Assembly: GCF_031599675.1 (NCBI RefSeq)
Contig: NZ_CP134223.1
Coordinates: 6,120,501-6,184,500 of the forward strand
Length of the DNA: 64,000 bases
Direction: 5' to 3'
From: Paenibacillus pedocola
Lineage (GTDB): Bacteria > Bacillota > Bacilli > Paenibacillales > Paenibacillaceae
Positions 50,407 through 59,973 of the stretch are shown here, piece by piece. Below the pieces are notes generated by a model. It made no database searches. It saw only the letters and a list, made by a program, of their open reading frames with translations, and was not told where the DNA came from. A program made the position numbers and the translations under genes. Each line of letters starts with the position of its first letter. Within the stretch, counting starts at the first letter, position 1.

Positions 50407-51999
50407 ATGGGCTCTTTAATTTCGAATTATATTGTCATCGTTTCCATATCCGGTGTACTGAGCGCGCTCCTTGCCCTGTTTGCTTATTATAAGAAGACCG
50501 ATTTCGCGGGAATCAAGCCGTTTATTTACAGCTCCTTCTTTTCAGCGGTCTATACGTTCGGCTTTGCACTGGAGCTGTCGGGCAGCACCATGGAGGAAAT
50601 CGGGTTCTGGATCAAAGTAGAGTATCTGGGCATGCCCTTTATCGCGCCTTCCAGCCTGATTATGATTATGTACTTCGTGGGACTGGAGCGTCTGATTAAT
50701 AAAAAGCTGCTGACTCTGCTGTATTCCATTCCCTGCATCTCTGTGCTGCTCGTATGGACCAATGAGTCTCATCATTTGTTCTACCAGTCGATGCTGTTCC
50801 GGGAAAATGCCCCCACTCCGCTGGTTGATGTTGTGATGGGCCCCTGGTATATCGTACAGGGCAGCATGACCTTCGGATGTATGCTGGCTGGTATGTGCCT
50901 GATTCTCTGGCAGTGGAACCGGATGAAGCGGGTCTACCGGAGGCAGATGATCACGATCTTTATCGGGCAATTCCTCCCGGCTCTGGGCGCATTCCTCTAC
51001 CTGATAAACCAGACTCCCTACGGGATGGATCCGGTGCCGATTATTATGAGCGTAACCTCAACACTGTATATTTGGGCCATCCTCTCCAGAGGCATGCTGA
51101 CTGCGGCTCCCATTGCCCGTGAGAATCTGTTCGAGAGCATGCGTGACGGGGTGCTGGTCACCGACCGCTCCGATATGCTGATCGACTACAACCGTGCTGC
51201 TACTGAAATGCTGGAGGGCCTGGACTCCTCGGCCATCGGGCATTCTTTGGCCAAGCTGTTTCTGCCTGCCGGCAAAGAAGCAGTGGATTATGTAATGAAT
51301 GCGGACCCGCTGCTGAGGGAGGAGCGGGAGCTGGCCTGGAATATAGGCGGCAGCACTTGTTATTACCAGGTCCGCTCCTCTCCGGTACTGAAAAAGGATG
51401 GCAGTCTGGCCGGGCGGATGATTATGCTGATCGACGTGACCGAACGAACCCTGCTCCAAGAGAAGCTGCAGCAGCTTGCCACCATCGACAGCCTGACCGG
51501 CATCTATAACCGTACCTATTTCATGGAACGGAGCCGCACGCTGCTGGAAGAGGCCTCCATGAATCAGATCCCGGTTTCGATTATTTTGCTGGACATCGAC
51601 TTTTTCAAAAATATCAATGACCGTTACGGTCATCAGTATGGTGACATGGCGCTCCAGCACATTGTGGGTGTATGCCGCAGACATACCCGTGAAGATGATG
51701 TGTTCGGTCGTTACGGAGGCGAGGAATTCGTGATGTGTCTGCCTGACACTTCACTCCAGCAAGCGGCTTTATTATCGGAGGCGATTCGTAATGATATTGA
51801 ACGCAGCGCATTTTATACATTGTCAGGACCCATCAATGTAACGGCCAGCTTCGGGGTGGCCGAGGCCGGCCGGGAGAATATCTCCCTGGAAGAGCTGCTC
51901 TCCGAAGCCGATCATGCCCTGTACACTTCCAAGCGCAACGGCCGCAATGCTGTTCACATGTCCAGTGGGGCAGCTATTACCCATTTCACTCCGCTCTAG
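50407..51999 (+). CDS. 7TM-PAS-GGDEF diguanylate cyclase
   Basis: A 530-residue membrane diguanylate cyclase. The N-terminal ~215 residues form about seven hydrophobic helices like the 7TM region found before many histidine kinases. A PAS domain (DGVLVTDRSDMLIDYNRAATEML) follows, then GGDEF (about 365-525) with an intact RYGGEEF site and an RxxD inhibitory site (REDD) five residues upstream, so product inhibition is expected. ATG 50407 has GGAGG 8 nt upstream; ATG 50392 would be the alternative. Terminator 18 nt after the stop. Confidence 0.93.
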   Translation: MGSLISNYIVIVSISGVLSALLALFAYYKKTDFAGIKPFIYSSFFSAVYTFGFALELSGSTMEEIGFWIKVEYLGMPFIAPSSLIMIMYFVGLERLINKKLLTLLYSIPCISVLLVWTNESHHLFYQSMLFRENAPTPLVDVVMGPWYIVQGSMTFGCMLAGMCLILWQWNRMKRVYRRQMITIFIGQFLPALGAFLYLINQTPYGMDPVPIIMSVTSTLYIWAILSRGMLTAAPIARENLFESMRDGVLVTDRSDMLIDYNRAATEMLEGLDSSAIGHSLAKLFLPAGKEAVDYVMNADPLLREERELAWNIGGSTCYYQVRSSPVLKKDGSLAGRMIMLIDVTERTLLQEKLQQLATIDSLTGIYNRTYFMERSRTLLEEASMNQIPVSIILLDIDFFKNINDRYGHQYGDMALQHIVGVCRRHTREDDVFGRYGGEEFVMCLPDTSLQQAALLSEAIRNDIERSAFYTLSGPINVTASFGVAEAGRENISLEELLSEADHALYTSKRNGRNAVHMSSGAAITHFTPL

Positions 52000-52016
52000 C
52001 AAATACTGCATTACGC

Positions 52017-52052
52017 CAGACAGCCCCGTTCCATTGGAAACGGGGCTGTCTG
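52017..52052. terminator. Bidirectional terminator between cyclase and MBL genes
   Basis: CAGACAGCCCCGTT pairs with AACGGGGCTGTCTG over 14 bp between convergent genes. The T-runs are poor on both strands. Confidence 0.75.
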
Positions 52053-52089
52053 TATTCTATCTGTTATATGCAAAAAGCCTTACAGCTGT

Positions 52090-52944
52090 TCACTTCGGTC
52101 CGGCCATGAAATACTCTACGCCCTGCAGCAAATCTCTGGGCAGCTCCTCAAGCTTCAGGTATTCCTTCATCTCCAGCAGCACCCGTTCACGATTGTGTCC
52201 GAACACATCCACCAGCCGGGCCAGACGTTCCCATGGCGCCAGATCGGCGCGGAAATCCTGTTCATTCATCGGAATACCATGGGACTCCACAAACCATTCC
52301 GCTCCGAATCCATATGCCATTTCGAGCAGCCTGAGGAATCCGGTGCTGCTGTACTTCCGGGGGCCGCCATAAACGGACGGGCCCAGTGCGTCACCCAGAA
52401 ACAGAACCTTGTCTTCCTCTATATAGAGCACGCAGGAGTCTGACGAATGGTCACCGCCGACATGGGTCAGCACACAAGTCACTCCCCCGAGATCAATAGT
52501 GATCCTTCCGGTGAACACAATATCCGGTTCCCTGACGGTAACCTCCCTTGAATCACCATATTCCAGACGGATATGCTGTGCACTGTCCTCACTGATGGTA
52601 CCCGCCTGCACAAGCTCAGCCATTGCTTCATCCGACCACCCCCGCCCGCTCAGAGCAGCCAGTGCTTCTGCGGTTTCCTTATGGGCAATCGCCGGAATCC
52701 CCCAAGCACCCGTACCGAAGCTGTGATCCCAATGCCAGTGCGTCAGCACCAGCATATCCGGCAGCCGGCAGCCGCGCCGCTCCAGCTCCTCGCGGAATAG
52801 CCCGGCATGGGCAGGCGAAGCGCCTGCATCCATCAACAGCGTCCGCCGCTCTCCCGTAATTGCCGCCAGCACCGGACGGTCGGTTGCATGCTCCGCGTGC
52901 ATAATCAGAATATGCGGACTAATCTGCTCGAATTTATGCTCCAT
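52090..52944 (-). CDS. MBL-fold metallo-hydrolase
   Basis: A 284-residue metallo-beta-lactamase-fold protein. The metal motif reads THWHWDHSFG, with further ligands in THVGGDHSSDS, FLGDALG and ESHG. The group includes glyoxalase II-like hydrolases and lactonases; no closer match is recognised. ATG 52944 has AGGAGG 9 nt upstream; an ATG at 52956 would be too close to that site. Confidence 0.9.
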   Translation of the reverse strand: MEHKFEQISPHILIMHAEHATDRPVLAAITGERRTLLMDAGASPAHAGLFREELERRGCRLPDMLVLTHWHWDHSFGTGAWGIPAIAHKETAEALAALSGRGWSDEAMAELVQAGTISEDSAQHIRLEYGDSREVTVREPDIVFTGRITIDLGGVTCVLTHVGGDHSSDSCVLYIEEDKVLFLGDALGPSVYGGPRKYSSTGFLRLLEMAYGFGAEWFVESHGIPMNEQDFRADLAPWERLARLVDVFGHNRERVLLEMKEYLKLEELPRDLLQGVEYFMAGPK

Positions 52945-53206
52945 TCCCAGCATCCTCCTGTGCAATCAATCAACATGAATTAAGGCAGGCCGGCAAAGTA
53001 TATCCCGTCATTCTTTTGGCGATAACAGCACCCATAGCGATATCTCCGGAACAGGCATGCTTGCAGCCGCTTTATCTCTCCATGTTGCATCAAATGGACG
53101 TATTAATCAACTGCAGTTGTTTGCGACAGCAGGGTTTAAGTTTAATAGAGGTTAGTTAATCTAAATCGGCCCTGTGTACGGGACAGCCGATAAGGAGGAT
53201 TTTGCG

Positions 53207-54052
53207 ATGATCAAGATCGGGCTAACCGGTTTCGGGGACCATGAAGAGCTTTACGGCAAAATCAAACCGGCCGAACGTCTGCCTGCATACAGCGCACATT
53301 TTCCCATCGTGGAAATCGACAGTTCCTTTTATGCTGTGCAGCCGGTCAAAAATTACGTGAAATGGGTCAGCCAGACCCCCGATGAATTCAAATTTATCGT
53401 TAAAGCCTACCAGGGGATGACCGGGCACCTGCGCAGAAAAAAGAATTATTACGATACGCCAGGAGAAATGTACGAGGCCTTCCACACCTCCATTGCCCCG
53501 GTAAAAGCAGCCGGGAAGCTGGCGATGGCTCTCTTCCAATTCCCTCCATGGTTCGATTGCACCAAGGAAAACGTGGAATTTCTCCGCGAGGCCAAGGAAC
53601 GGATGCTGGATGTCCCGGCTGCAGTCGAGTTCCGCAATGAATCCTGGTACAGTCCGGAAATGCGCGATAAAACGCTGGGTTTTCTTACCCGGGAAGGCTG
53701 GATTCATACCGTAGCCGACGAGCCTCAGGCAGGATCGGGCTCCATTCCGGTTGTGCCAGTAGCGACTACACCGGATATTACCTATGTCCGTCTGCACGGC
53801 CGCAATACCCAAGGCTGGAATCAGAGCAGCCACCCCGACTGGCGTAAGCTGCGTTATTTGTACCGCTACAGCACAGAAGAACTGACAGAGTGGCGTGAAC
53901 GGCTGCGGGAGCTGGAAAAAACATGCCGGGAGCTGTACGTGGTCTTCAATAATAATTCCGCCGGGGATGCCACACCCAATGCGAAAGAATTACAGGCATT
54001 ACTGGGAATTGACGGCGGTCTGGCACCGCTTCAGTTAGACTTATTCAACTAG
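53207..54052 (+). CDS. DUF72 domain-containing protein
   Basis: A 281-residue TIM-barrel protein of the YecE/DUF72 family: VEIDSSFYAVQPVKNYVKWVSQTPDEFKF, then FQFPPWFDCTKEN, VEFRNESW and YVRLHGRN. The family is widespread but without an agreed biochemical role. ATG 53207 has AAGGAGG at 53192-53198. It is followed 108 bp later by an alpha-amylase gene on the same strand. Confidence 0.93.
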   Translation: MIKIGLTGFGDHEELYGKIKPAERLPAYSAHFPIVEIDSSFYAVQPVKNYVKWVSQTPDEFKFIVKAYQGMTGHLRRKKNYYDTPGEMYEAFHTSIAPVKAAGKLAMALFQFPPWFDCTKENVEFLREAKERMLDVPAAVEFRNESWYSPEMRDKTLGFLTREGWIHTVADEPQAGSGSIPVVPVATTPDITYVRLHGRNTQGWNQSSHPDWRKLRYLYRYSTEELTEWRERLRELEKTCRELYVVFNNNSAGDATPNAKELQALLGIDGGLAPLQLDLFN

Positions 54053-54160
54053 GCCCCGCTAGACCTAAGTTCTACATATATCTCTTTTACTCCTTGGCAA
54101 CGCATTGAACCACCAAAAATCACTATTCAGCACTTGAATTTATAGGGAGGCAAAAAGGGA

Positions 54161-55666
54161 ATGAAGAGAAATCATACGATGATGCAGTTTTTTGAATGGC
54201 ATGTTGCGGCAGACGGGCAGCACTGGAAGAGGCTGGCGGAGATGGCGCCGGAGCTGAAGGCCAGCTTTATTGACTCCGTCTGGGTTCCGCCTGTAACGAA
54301 GGCCATTACGCCGGAAGACACAGGTTATGGGGTGTATGATTTGTATGACCTCGGTGAGTTTGATCAAAAAGGAGCGGTCCGCACGAAATACGGCACCAAG
54401 CAAGAGCTGGTCGAAGCCATTGCCGAGTGCTTGAAGAACGGCATTGCCGTATATGTCGATCTCGTGATGAATCATAAAGCAGGCGCGGACGAGACGGAGG
54501 TCTTTGAGGTCATAGAGGTGGACCCGAACGACCGCAACAAGGAAATCTCAGCCCCCTTCGAGATTGAGGGCTGGACCAAGTTCACTTTTCCGGGGCGCGG
54601 TGACGAGTATTCCTCCTTCAAATGGGACCATACCCATTTCAACGGTACCGATTTCGATGCGAAGGAAGGCCGGACCGGAGTATTCCGGATCAACGGGGAG
54701 AACAAAGCCTGGAACCAGAACGTAGACGACGAGTTCGGCAACTATGATTACCTGATGTTCGCCAATATCGATTACAGCCACGAGGATGTCAAACGCGAGA
54801 TGCTGGAATGGGGGAAATGGCTGGTCGATACGCTGCAGTGCAGCGGTTACCGGCTCGATGCCATCAAGCATATCAACCATGAGTTCATTAAGGAATTCGC
54901 CCTGGAAATGGGCAAGAAACGGGGAGAGGACTTCTACATCGTCGGCGAATTCTGGAACGACAATCTGGAAGCCTGCCGGGAGTTCCTGAATACGGTGGAT
55001 TATCAGATCGACCTGTTCGATGTGTCGCTGCATTATAAGCTCTACTCAGCCGCGCTGGGCGGCAGGGATTTCGATCTGACGCATATTTTTGATGACACGC
55101 TTGTCCAGACTCACCCCGCTAATGCGGTAACCTTCGTAGATAACCATGATTCACAGCCCCACGAGGCGCTGGAGTCCTGGGTTGGCGACTGGTTTAAGCA
55201 GAGCGCCTACGCCCTGATCCTCCTGCGGCGGGACGGGTATCCGGTGGTCTTCTACGGTGATTATTACGGAATCGGCGGGCCGGTTCCGGTGGACGGCAAA
55301 AAAGCGGCCATCGATCCGCTGCTGTACACCCGCTATCACAAGGCCTACGGCGAACAGGATGATTATTTCGACCATCCCAACACGATCGGCTGGGTGCGGC
55401 GCGGCGTGGAGGAGCTTCCGGGCTCGGGCTGTGCGGTGATCATCTCCAATGGGGACAACGGCGAGAAACGGATGTTCGTGGGTGAAGAGCGTGCCGGGGA
55501 AGTCTGGGAGGATTTCACCCATAACCGCGAAGATCAGGTGACGATTGGCGGGGATGGCTGGGCTGTGTTTCCGGTGAACGGCGGCAGCGTATCCGTCTGG
55601 GCCCTGCCGGACGAAGAGAATACGGACCGGGAAGAGGCTCCCGCAAGCGGAGAGGACGCGTCATAA
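54161..55666 (+). CDS. Cytoplasmic GH13 alpha-amylase
   Basis: A 501-residue alpha-amylase of the GH13_5-like type, without signal peptide. Catalytic residues are in GYRLDAIKHI (nucleophile Asp), YIVGEFWND (acid/base Glu) and FVDNHDSQP (Asp). It starts MMQFFEWH, as in intracellular AmyS/MalS-like enzymes, and probably trims maltodextrins or glycogen inside the cell. The C-terminus has an acidic tail. GGGAGG is 10 nt upstream of the ATG. Confidence 0.92.
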   Translation: MKRNHTMMQFFEWHVAADGQHWKRLAEMAPELKASFIDSVWVPPVTKAITPEDTGYGVYDLYDLGEFDQKGAVRTKYGTKQELVEAIAECLKNGIAVYVDLVMNHKAGADETEVFEVIEVDPNDRNKEISAPFEIEGWTKFTFPGRGDEYSSFKWDHTHFNGTDFDAKEGRTGVFRINGENKAWNQNVDDEFGNYDYLMFANIDYSHEDVKREMLEWGKWLVDTLQCSGYRLDAIKHINHEFIKEFALEMGKKRGEDFYIVGEFWNDNLEACREFLNTVDYQIDLFDVSLHYKLYSAALGGRDFDLTHIFDDTLVQTHPANAVTFVDNHDSQPHEALESWVGDWFKQSAYALILLRRDGYPVVFYGDYYGIGGPVPVDGKKAAIDPLLYTRYHKAYGEQDDYFDHPNTIGWVRRGVEELPGSGCAVIISNGDNGEKRMFVGEERAGEVWEDFTHNREDQVTIGGDGWAVFPVNGGSVSVWALPDEENTDREEAPASGEDAS

Positions 55667-55712
55667 GCAAGAAGAAACGGCTTGGGGCCGTTACGTCAAT
55701 CATATTACAAAA

Positions 55713-55754
55713 AAAGAGGGGAGCCTCTGCCGCCCAGGCAGGGTTCCCCTCTTT
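55713..55754. terminator. Bidirectional terminator between amylase and bioY
   Basis: AAAGAGGGG and CCCCTCTTT form the base of the stem, and a TGCC/GGCA pair lies inside. It lies between convergent genes, with A-runs before and T-runs after. Confidence 0.82.
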
Positions 55755-55766
55755 GCGTTGCCGGGA

Positions 55767-56375
55767 TTAGCGGCTGAGCGGCGGATGCTCCCCTTCGGCC
55801 CATCCCCCGTTATCACTGTTCAGAATACGTTCCATCGGATATACCTGACGGACGGCGGTTACGACACCTGCGCATAACACGGCTTTGATCAGATCCCCTG
55901 GAATGAACGGCCACATGCCTGCAGTTAATGCTTTGGTGAGGGAATCCATGCCTGTGGAATGCGCCAGCCACCATACCCCTCCGGGATAGACAAGCAGCGC
56001 GCCAAACAGGAAATTGGCGGTAAGCAGCTTAGGAAACGTATATTTATTCTGCTGTGTGCGCTCGGCGCACAGGCCAATCAGGAAAGCTGCAAACGGCCAG
56101 GATAAAATATAGCCTGCTGTCGGCCCGACCAGCACGGCCATCCCTCCGCTGCCGCCCAGCACCGGGAATCCGGCGGCAGCCAGACCAATGACAATCAGCA
56201 CCGCCAAGGTGCCGTAGCGTGCTCCAAGAATAGCGCCTGCCAGCATGACAGCCAGTGTCTGCAGCGTAATCGGCACAGCCGAAAAAGGCAGGTAAATTTT
56301 AAAAAAGCTGAGTGCGATCATGACTCCGGCAAACAATGCGCTGAATATCAGGCCGCGAGTCGTCCACTTTTTCAT
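55767..56375 (-). CDS. bioY: Biotin transporter S component BioY
   Basis: A 202-residue membrane protein with six helices, the biotin-binding S subunit of ECF transporters. TLAVMLAGAILGARYG, GLAAAGFPVLGGSGG and GPTAGYILSWPFAAFLIG are typical BioY segments. ATG 56375 has GGGGGA 9 nt upstream; an ATG at 56393 abuts no site. Its promoter lies opposite that of the ECF ATPase genes, suggesting joint function. Confidence 0.93.
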   Translation of the reverse strand: MKKWTTRGLIFSALFAGVMIALSFFKIYLPFSAVPITLQTLAVMLAGAILGARYGTLAVLIVIGLAAAGFPVLGGSGGMAVLVGPTAGYILSWPFAAFLIGLCAERTQQNKYTFPKLLTANFLFGALLVYPGGVWWLAHSTGMDSLTKALTAGMWPFIPGDLIKAVLCAGVVTAVRQVYPMERILNSDNGGWAEGEHPPLSR

Positions 56376-56404
56376 TTGTAGCAGTCCCCCCATTTTTTAG
56401 GAAC

Positions 56405-56433
56405 ACTATACCATCCCGCTCCTTATACATCAA
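56405..56433 (-). promoter_or_regulatory. Sigma-A promoter of bioY
   Basis: TTGATG (56433-56428), 17 nt and TATAGT (56410-56405) on the minus strand, placing the start about 23 nt before the bioY ATG. I see no BirA-type GTTAAC operator palindrome. Confidence 0.6.
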
Positions 56434-56444
56434 TCTCTAATCTC

Positions 56445-56453
56445 TGATATAAT
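56445..56453 (+). promoter_or_regulatory. Extended -10 element of the ECF ATPase operon
   Basis: TGATATAAT reads on the + strand as TG-n-TATAAT, an extended -10 that can work without a -35 box. It is about 47 nt upstream of the first ECF start codon and 12 bp from the bioY -35 box. Confidence 0.45.
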
Positions 56454-56499
56454 CAAGAGCAATTGTGCATTAACACTGTCAGGGAAGCAGGTAGGATTG

Positions 56500-57312
56500 A
56501 TGATTACGGCGCAAAATTTATCTTTGTTCTTCCGGGACGGCCAGTACAGGCTGCCGGTATTGCAGGGAATTTCCATCCCTATTGAACGCGGCGAATGGGT
56601 CGCGCTTACCGGGGCAAACGGCTGCGGCAAATCGTCTCTGATCCGTCTGTTCAACGGCCTGAATATTCCGGCCGGAGGCAGCTTAACCGCAGCCGGACTT
56701 GATCTGCGTTCACCGGAGAACCGCACTGCGGTCAAGCAGCATATTCAGCTTGTATTCCAGAATCCCGAGGCCCAGAACGTGGGCTCTACCCCTTACGAGG
56801 ACGTAGCCTTCGGCCTGGAGAACCGGGGGTTATCCCCAGACGAGATGGCGAAGCGGATCAGCCGGGTCCTGCAGCAGGTGGGGCTGGCGCATAAATCGGA
56901 AACCGATATCTCCGCCCTGTCCGGCGGGGAACGGCAGCGTCTGGCGGTAGCCTGCTGTCTCGCGCTTCAGGCAGAGATGATTATCTTCGATGAGGCTACA
57001 TCCATGCTGGACCCCGCCGGACGCAGCGACATTCTGGAGCTGGCCCGGAATCTATGGCGCCAGGGAACGACCATTCTCTGGGTCACCCAGCGGGTAGAGG
57101 AGCTTGCAGAGAGTCCAAGAGTAGCGGTTATAGGGCAGGGAACGATGCTGTATGACGGCGATCCCCGTACCCTGTTCTACAGCTCGGAGCTGCCCGGGCA
57201 GCTGGGCTGGGAGCCTGCACCGGTGATCTCCATCGGAAGGCTGCTGCAGGCGAAGGGCTGGCCCCTCAGGCTGCTGCCGCTGACCGAGCAGGAACTGGAG
57301 GCAATCCTATGA
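56500..57312 (+). CDS. Energy-coupling factor ATPase (EcfA type)
   Basis: A 270-residue ABC ATPase: Walker A TGANGCGKSS, Q-loop LVFQNPEAQNVGSTPYEDVAFG (the N-P-E-x-Q form typical of EcfA), signature LSGGERQRLAVA, Walker B MIIFDEATSMLDP, and the H-loop position reads WVTQRVEE, with Gln where His is usual. The ATG at 56500 is weakly supported (AGG motifs nearby). The stop overlaps the next start by 4 nt (ATGA). It would pair with the ATPase half of the downstream fusion protein. Confidence 0.9.
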   Translation: MITAQNLSLFFRDGQYRLPVLQGISIPIERGEWVALTGANGCGKSSLIRLFNGLNIPAGGSLTAAGLDLRSPENRTAVKQHIQLVFQNPEAQNVGSTPYEDVAFGLENRGLSPDEMAKRISRVLQQVGLAHKSETDISALSGGERQRLAVACCLALQAEMIIFDEATSMLDPAGRSDILELARNLWRQGTTILWVTQRVEELAESPRVAVIGQGTMLYDGDPRTLFYSSELPGQLGWEPAPVISIGRLLQAKGWPLRLLPLTEQELEAIL

Positions 57313-58985
57313 GCATGAGCATCCGGGCGGAGAAGCTCTCATTCTTCTACGATACTGCAGTCGCCCTCCAGGACATCAATCTGGAGATCAGCCAGGGAAC
57401 ACTGACCGTCCTCTGCGGTGTGACCGGAAGCGGTAAGTCCACTCTGCTGCGGGTGCTTGCGGGACTTGCCGCCCCTGCTGCGGGAAGGGTTGTTTATACT
57501 GCTGGCTCAGGGGGCGAGCCTAACGTATCCATAGTATTTCAACAGCCTGAGACCCAGCTGTTTGCAGGCAATGTGCATAAGGAAATTGAGTATGGTCTGG
57601 AGCAGCACGGAGTGCCGAAGGCGCAGCGGGCGGAGCGGATCCGCAGCGCCCTGTCCAAGGTAGGACTGCCTTATGAGAGCTTCGCCGGACGTTCTCCTTT
57701 CCTCCTCAGCGGAGGAGAGAAGCGGCGGCTGTGTATCGCTGCCGCTATCGCTACACAGCCCGGGCTGCTGATTCTCGACGAGCCGACCGCGGGCCTTGAT
57801 CCGCAGGCGGCGCAGGCGCTGCTTACGCTGGTGCAGGAACTGCGGGCCGGCGGCATCACCCTGATTATCGGCACGCATGATCTGGACAGCTTCCTGCCGC
57901 TGGCCGACCAAGCCGTCGTGATGTCCCAAGGCTCGGTCCATTATGACGGGCCCGCCGCACCGCTGGCGGCCGACCATCCGCTGCTCCGTTCAGCCGGGCT
58001 GGAACCGCCCGCCTACTCACGCATCGGGCACAGGCTCCGCCGGCAGGGACTGCTGGCGGAGCAGCCGGACAGCCTGGATGCGCTGCTGGCCGGGCTGAGC
58101 TTGGTGCTGCCTCCCGCACCTGCGGAAGCAGGCAGGCCACAGACAGCTGAGGGAGCGCAGCAGGAGGCTCCGCCTGCCATGGACAGCCCGGAGGCTCCCG
58201 TCAGGGGGCATAGCCAAACAGCCCCGCGCCGGAGACTCTGGCAGGGGCTTGACCCCCGCGTGAAATGGCTGGGGATGGTGCTGGGTTCACTGGTTGTACT
58301 GGGCATGAACAGCCTGACTCCGCTGCTGCTCACCACTGCCCTTATTGCCGGATTAACTGGCTCTGCGGGGATTCCCTGGAGCCGGACGGCAAGGTTCTTC
58401 CGTCCGTTCCTGCTGATGTTCCTGTTCCTCTGGCTGCTGTCTGCGCTTAACTGGACATCCCCGGACATTACCCTCGGGTTCCTGGGCTTCAGCTCGGCAG
58501 GCATCCTGCGCGGGGGGCTGAATGTGCTGCGCTTCCTGCTGCTGATTGCCCTTGGCTTCCTGTTCACGGAGACGACCACCGGCGCGCCGCTGCGCGAAGC
58601 GCTGGAGTGGGCCATTGCCCCGCTGAAGAAGCTGGGCATCCGTACCCGGGGCTGGTCGCTGGCCGTATCCGTCACGCTGCAATTCGTGCCCTGGATTCTC
58701 GGCAAGCTGAGCCAGCTGCAGCTGGCACTGAAGTCGCGCGGGAGACTCCAGCGCGGTCCAGCGCGCTGGAGTCCCCGGCAGATTAGCTTACTGATTGTGC
58801 CGCTCCTGATTCTTGTCATCGGCATGGGGGATGAGCTGGCTACAGCCGTTGAATCCCGCGGTTATGACCCGCAGAAAGCACGGACTCCGTCTTATGAGCT
58901 GCACTGGCAGCCTAAGGACACGCTGGTGCTGGCCTGCGTTATGCTTATAGCAGCTTTGCTGTGGTGGATCTCCCGGGTCAGCTGA
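57309..58985 (+). CDS. Fused ECF ATPase–EcfT transmembrane protein
   Basis: A 558-residue protein joining two subunits that are normally separate. Residues 1-~235 are an EcfA ATPase (GVTGSGKST, VFQQPETQLFAG, LLSGGEKRRL, LLILDEPTAGLDP, GTHDLDS). A Pro/Ala/Glu-rich linker of about 70 residues follows. Residues ~310-558 are EcfT with about five helices and the two coupling motifs ALKSRG and AVESRGYD. The reading frame runs through without stop or frameshift. It starts inside the upstream EcfA gene. It should form, with that ATPase and an S protein such as BioY, a complete ECF importer from two polypeptides plus S. Confidence 0.92.
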   Translation: MSMSIRAEKLSFFYDTAVALQDINLEISQGTLTVLCGVTGSGKSTLLRVLAGLAAPAAGRVVYTAGSGGEPNVSIVFQQPETQLFAGNVHKEIEYGLEQHGVPKAQRAERIRSALSKVGLPYESFAGRSPFLLSGGEKRRLCIAAAIATQPGLLILDEPTAGLDPQAAQALLTLVQELRAGGITLIIGTHDLDSFLPLADQAVVMSQGSVHYDGPAAPLAADHPLLRSAGLEPPAYSRIGHRLRRQGLLAEQPDSLDALLAGLSLVLPPAPAEAGRPQTAEGAQQEAPPAMDSPEAPVRGHSQTAPRRRLWQGLDPRVKWLGMVLGSLVVLGMNSLTPLLLTTALIAGLTGSAGIPWSRTARFFRPFLLMFLFLWLLSALNWTSPDITLGFLGFSSAGILRGGLNVLRFLLLIALGFLFTETTTGAPLREALEWAIAPLKKLGIRTRGWSLAVSVTLQFVPWILGKLSQLQLALKSRGRLQRGPARWSPRQISLLIVPLLILVIGMGDELATAVESRGYDPQKARTPSYELHWQPKDTLVLACVMLIAALLWWISRVS

Positions 58986-59841
58986 GCTTATAGCTCAGCA
59001 TGTATTCCGTATGCCCGTCGATTACGCCGAGCTGGGGATCGTTCACCATCCATCCCCCGGGGATTTCCATCTCCCGGCAGGCCAGCTCGAAATTACAGGC
59101 GGCAATGCCGAGATCGATCCGCTGCATTTCAAAGCCCAGCTTGTTCCCGCTATAATTCGGCGTATGCTGCAGATAGAAATGCGCCTGCCGCCGGTCAGCG
59201 GACAGCACGATCCGCCATGGCTGCTTGTTGGAAGCCGAGGGGCCCAGCCGGACCATCTCCAGCGGTGCGGCCAGCCTGCCGGCGGACTCCGGAGCCAGCG
59301 GTCTTCCGAATGATGAGTCGAAGTACAACTCGCGCCACGGCTTCTTCTGATCCGCCTTGACAATATAACGCATAGTTGTGTCCAGCAGCCGCTGCTTCTC
59401 ACGTGCATAGCCGAGCGGTGTAATGCAGGGAATGATCTCTCCGGGCGCAAGCTCAAGCTCACGGGCAAAGGAATTGCGGTTAAAGGTTCCGCCAATCCAG
59501 CAGGTACCCAGGCCAAGGCCGGTAGCATAAAGAATAAGCTTATGAAAAATATACCCGAACTCCAGCAGCGCCGTCTGGTCGTTGCGCACTACGCCAACCA
59601 GATAGGCCTGCGGATTCTGAATAATCCCGTATGCGCCGAGCTTGATGCCCTTGCCGTCTTCGCCCCCGCTTTTGGCCCAGATCCACTCCATCCTTGCCCT
59701 CCCCCCGAAGGGCCCGAGCAGATTCTCCTCCTGATGCAGATAGTCCATAATAGAAGCGTGAACCTCTTCCCCAATCGGTGTCGTCTCATAGGTGCGTACT
59801 GATTTCCGCTTCTCGATGATATCCATAACGGCGATACCCAT
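58978..59841 (-). CDS. Nitroreductase-family protein (two-domain, ‘TM nitroreductase’ type)
   Basis: A 287-residue flavin-reductase-fold protein. It opens VMDIIEKRKSVRTYETTPI, as in the FMN-binding start of nitroreductases, has LYATGLGLGTCWIGGTFNR, and contains a second FMN-contact region MVRLGPSASNKQPWRI. The arrangement is the longer type annotated as putative TM nitroreductase. AAGGGA is 9 nt before the ATG. It ends inside the convergent ECF fusion gene (8-bp overlap). Substrate unknown. Confidence 0.9.
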   Translation of the reverse strand: MGIAVMDIIEKRKSVRTYETTPIGEEVHASIMDYLHQEENLLGPFGGRARMEWIWAKSGGEDGKGIKLGAYGIIQNPQAYLVGVVRNDQTALLEFGYIFHKLILYATGLGLGTCWIGGTFNRNSFARELELAPGEIIPCITPLGYAREKQRLLDTTMRYIVKADQKKPWRELYFDSSFGRPLAPESAGRLAAPLEMVRLGPSASNKQPWRIVLSADRRQAHFYLQHTPNYSGNKLGFEMQRIDLGIAACNFELACREMEIPGGWMVNDPQLGVIDGHTEYMLSYKLS

Positions 59842-59973
59842 TATACTCAGTCCCTTCTTCTACTCTCCCTGCTGCAGAGATTGCCCGTTACCGTTGGCCG
59901 GTTTGTAAAAGCTACGCTGAACGTAACTTTTTTCACATACTAATATTAACATCTATAGATGTTTATTCATAGC

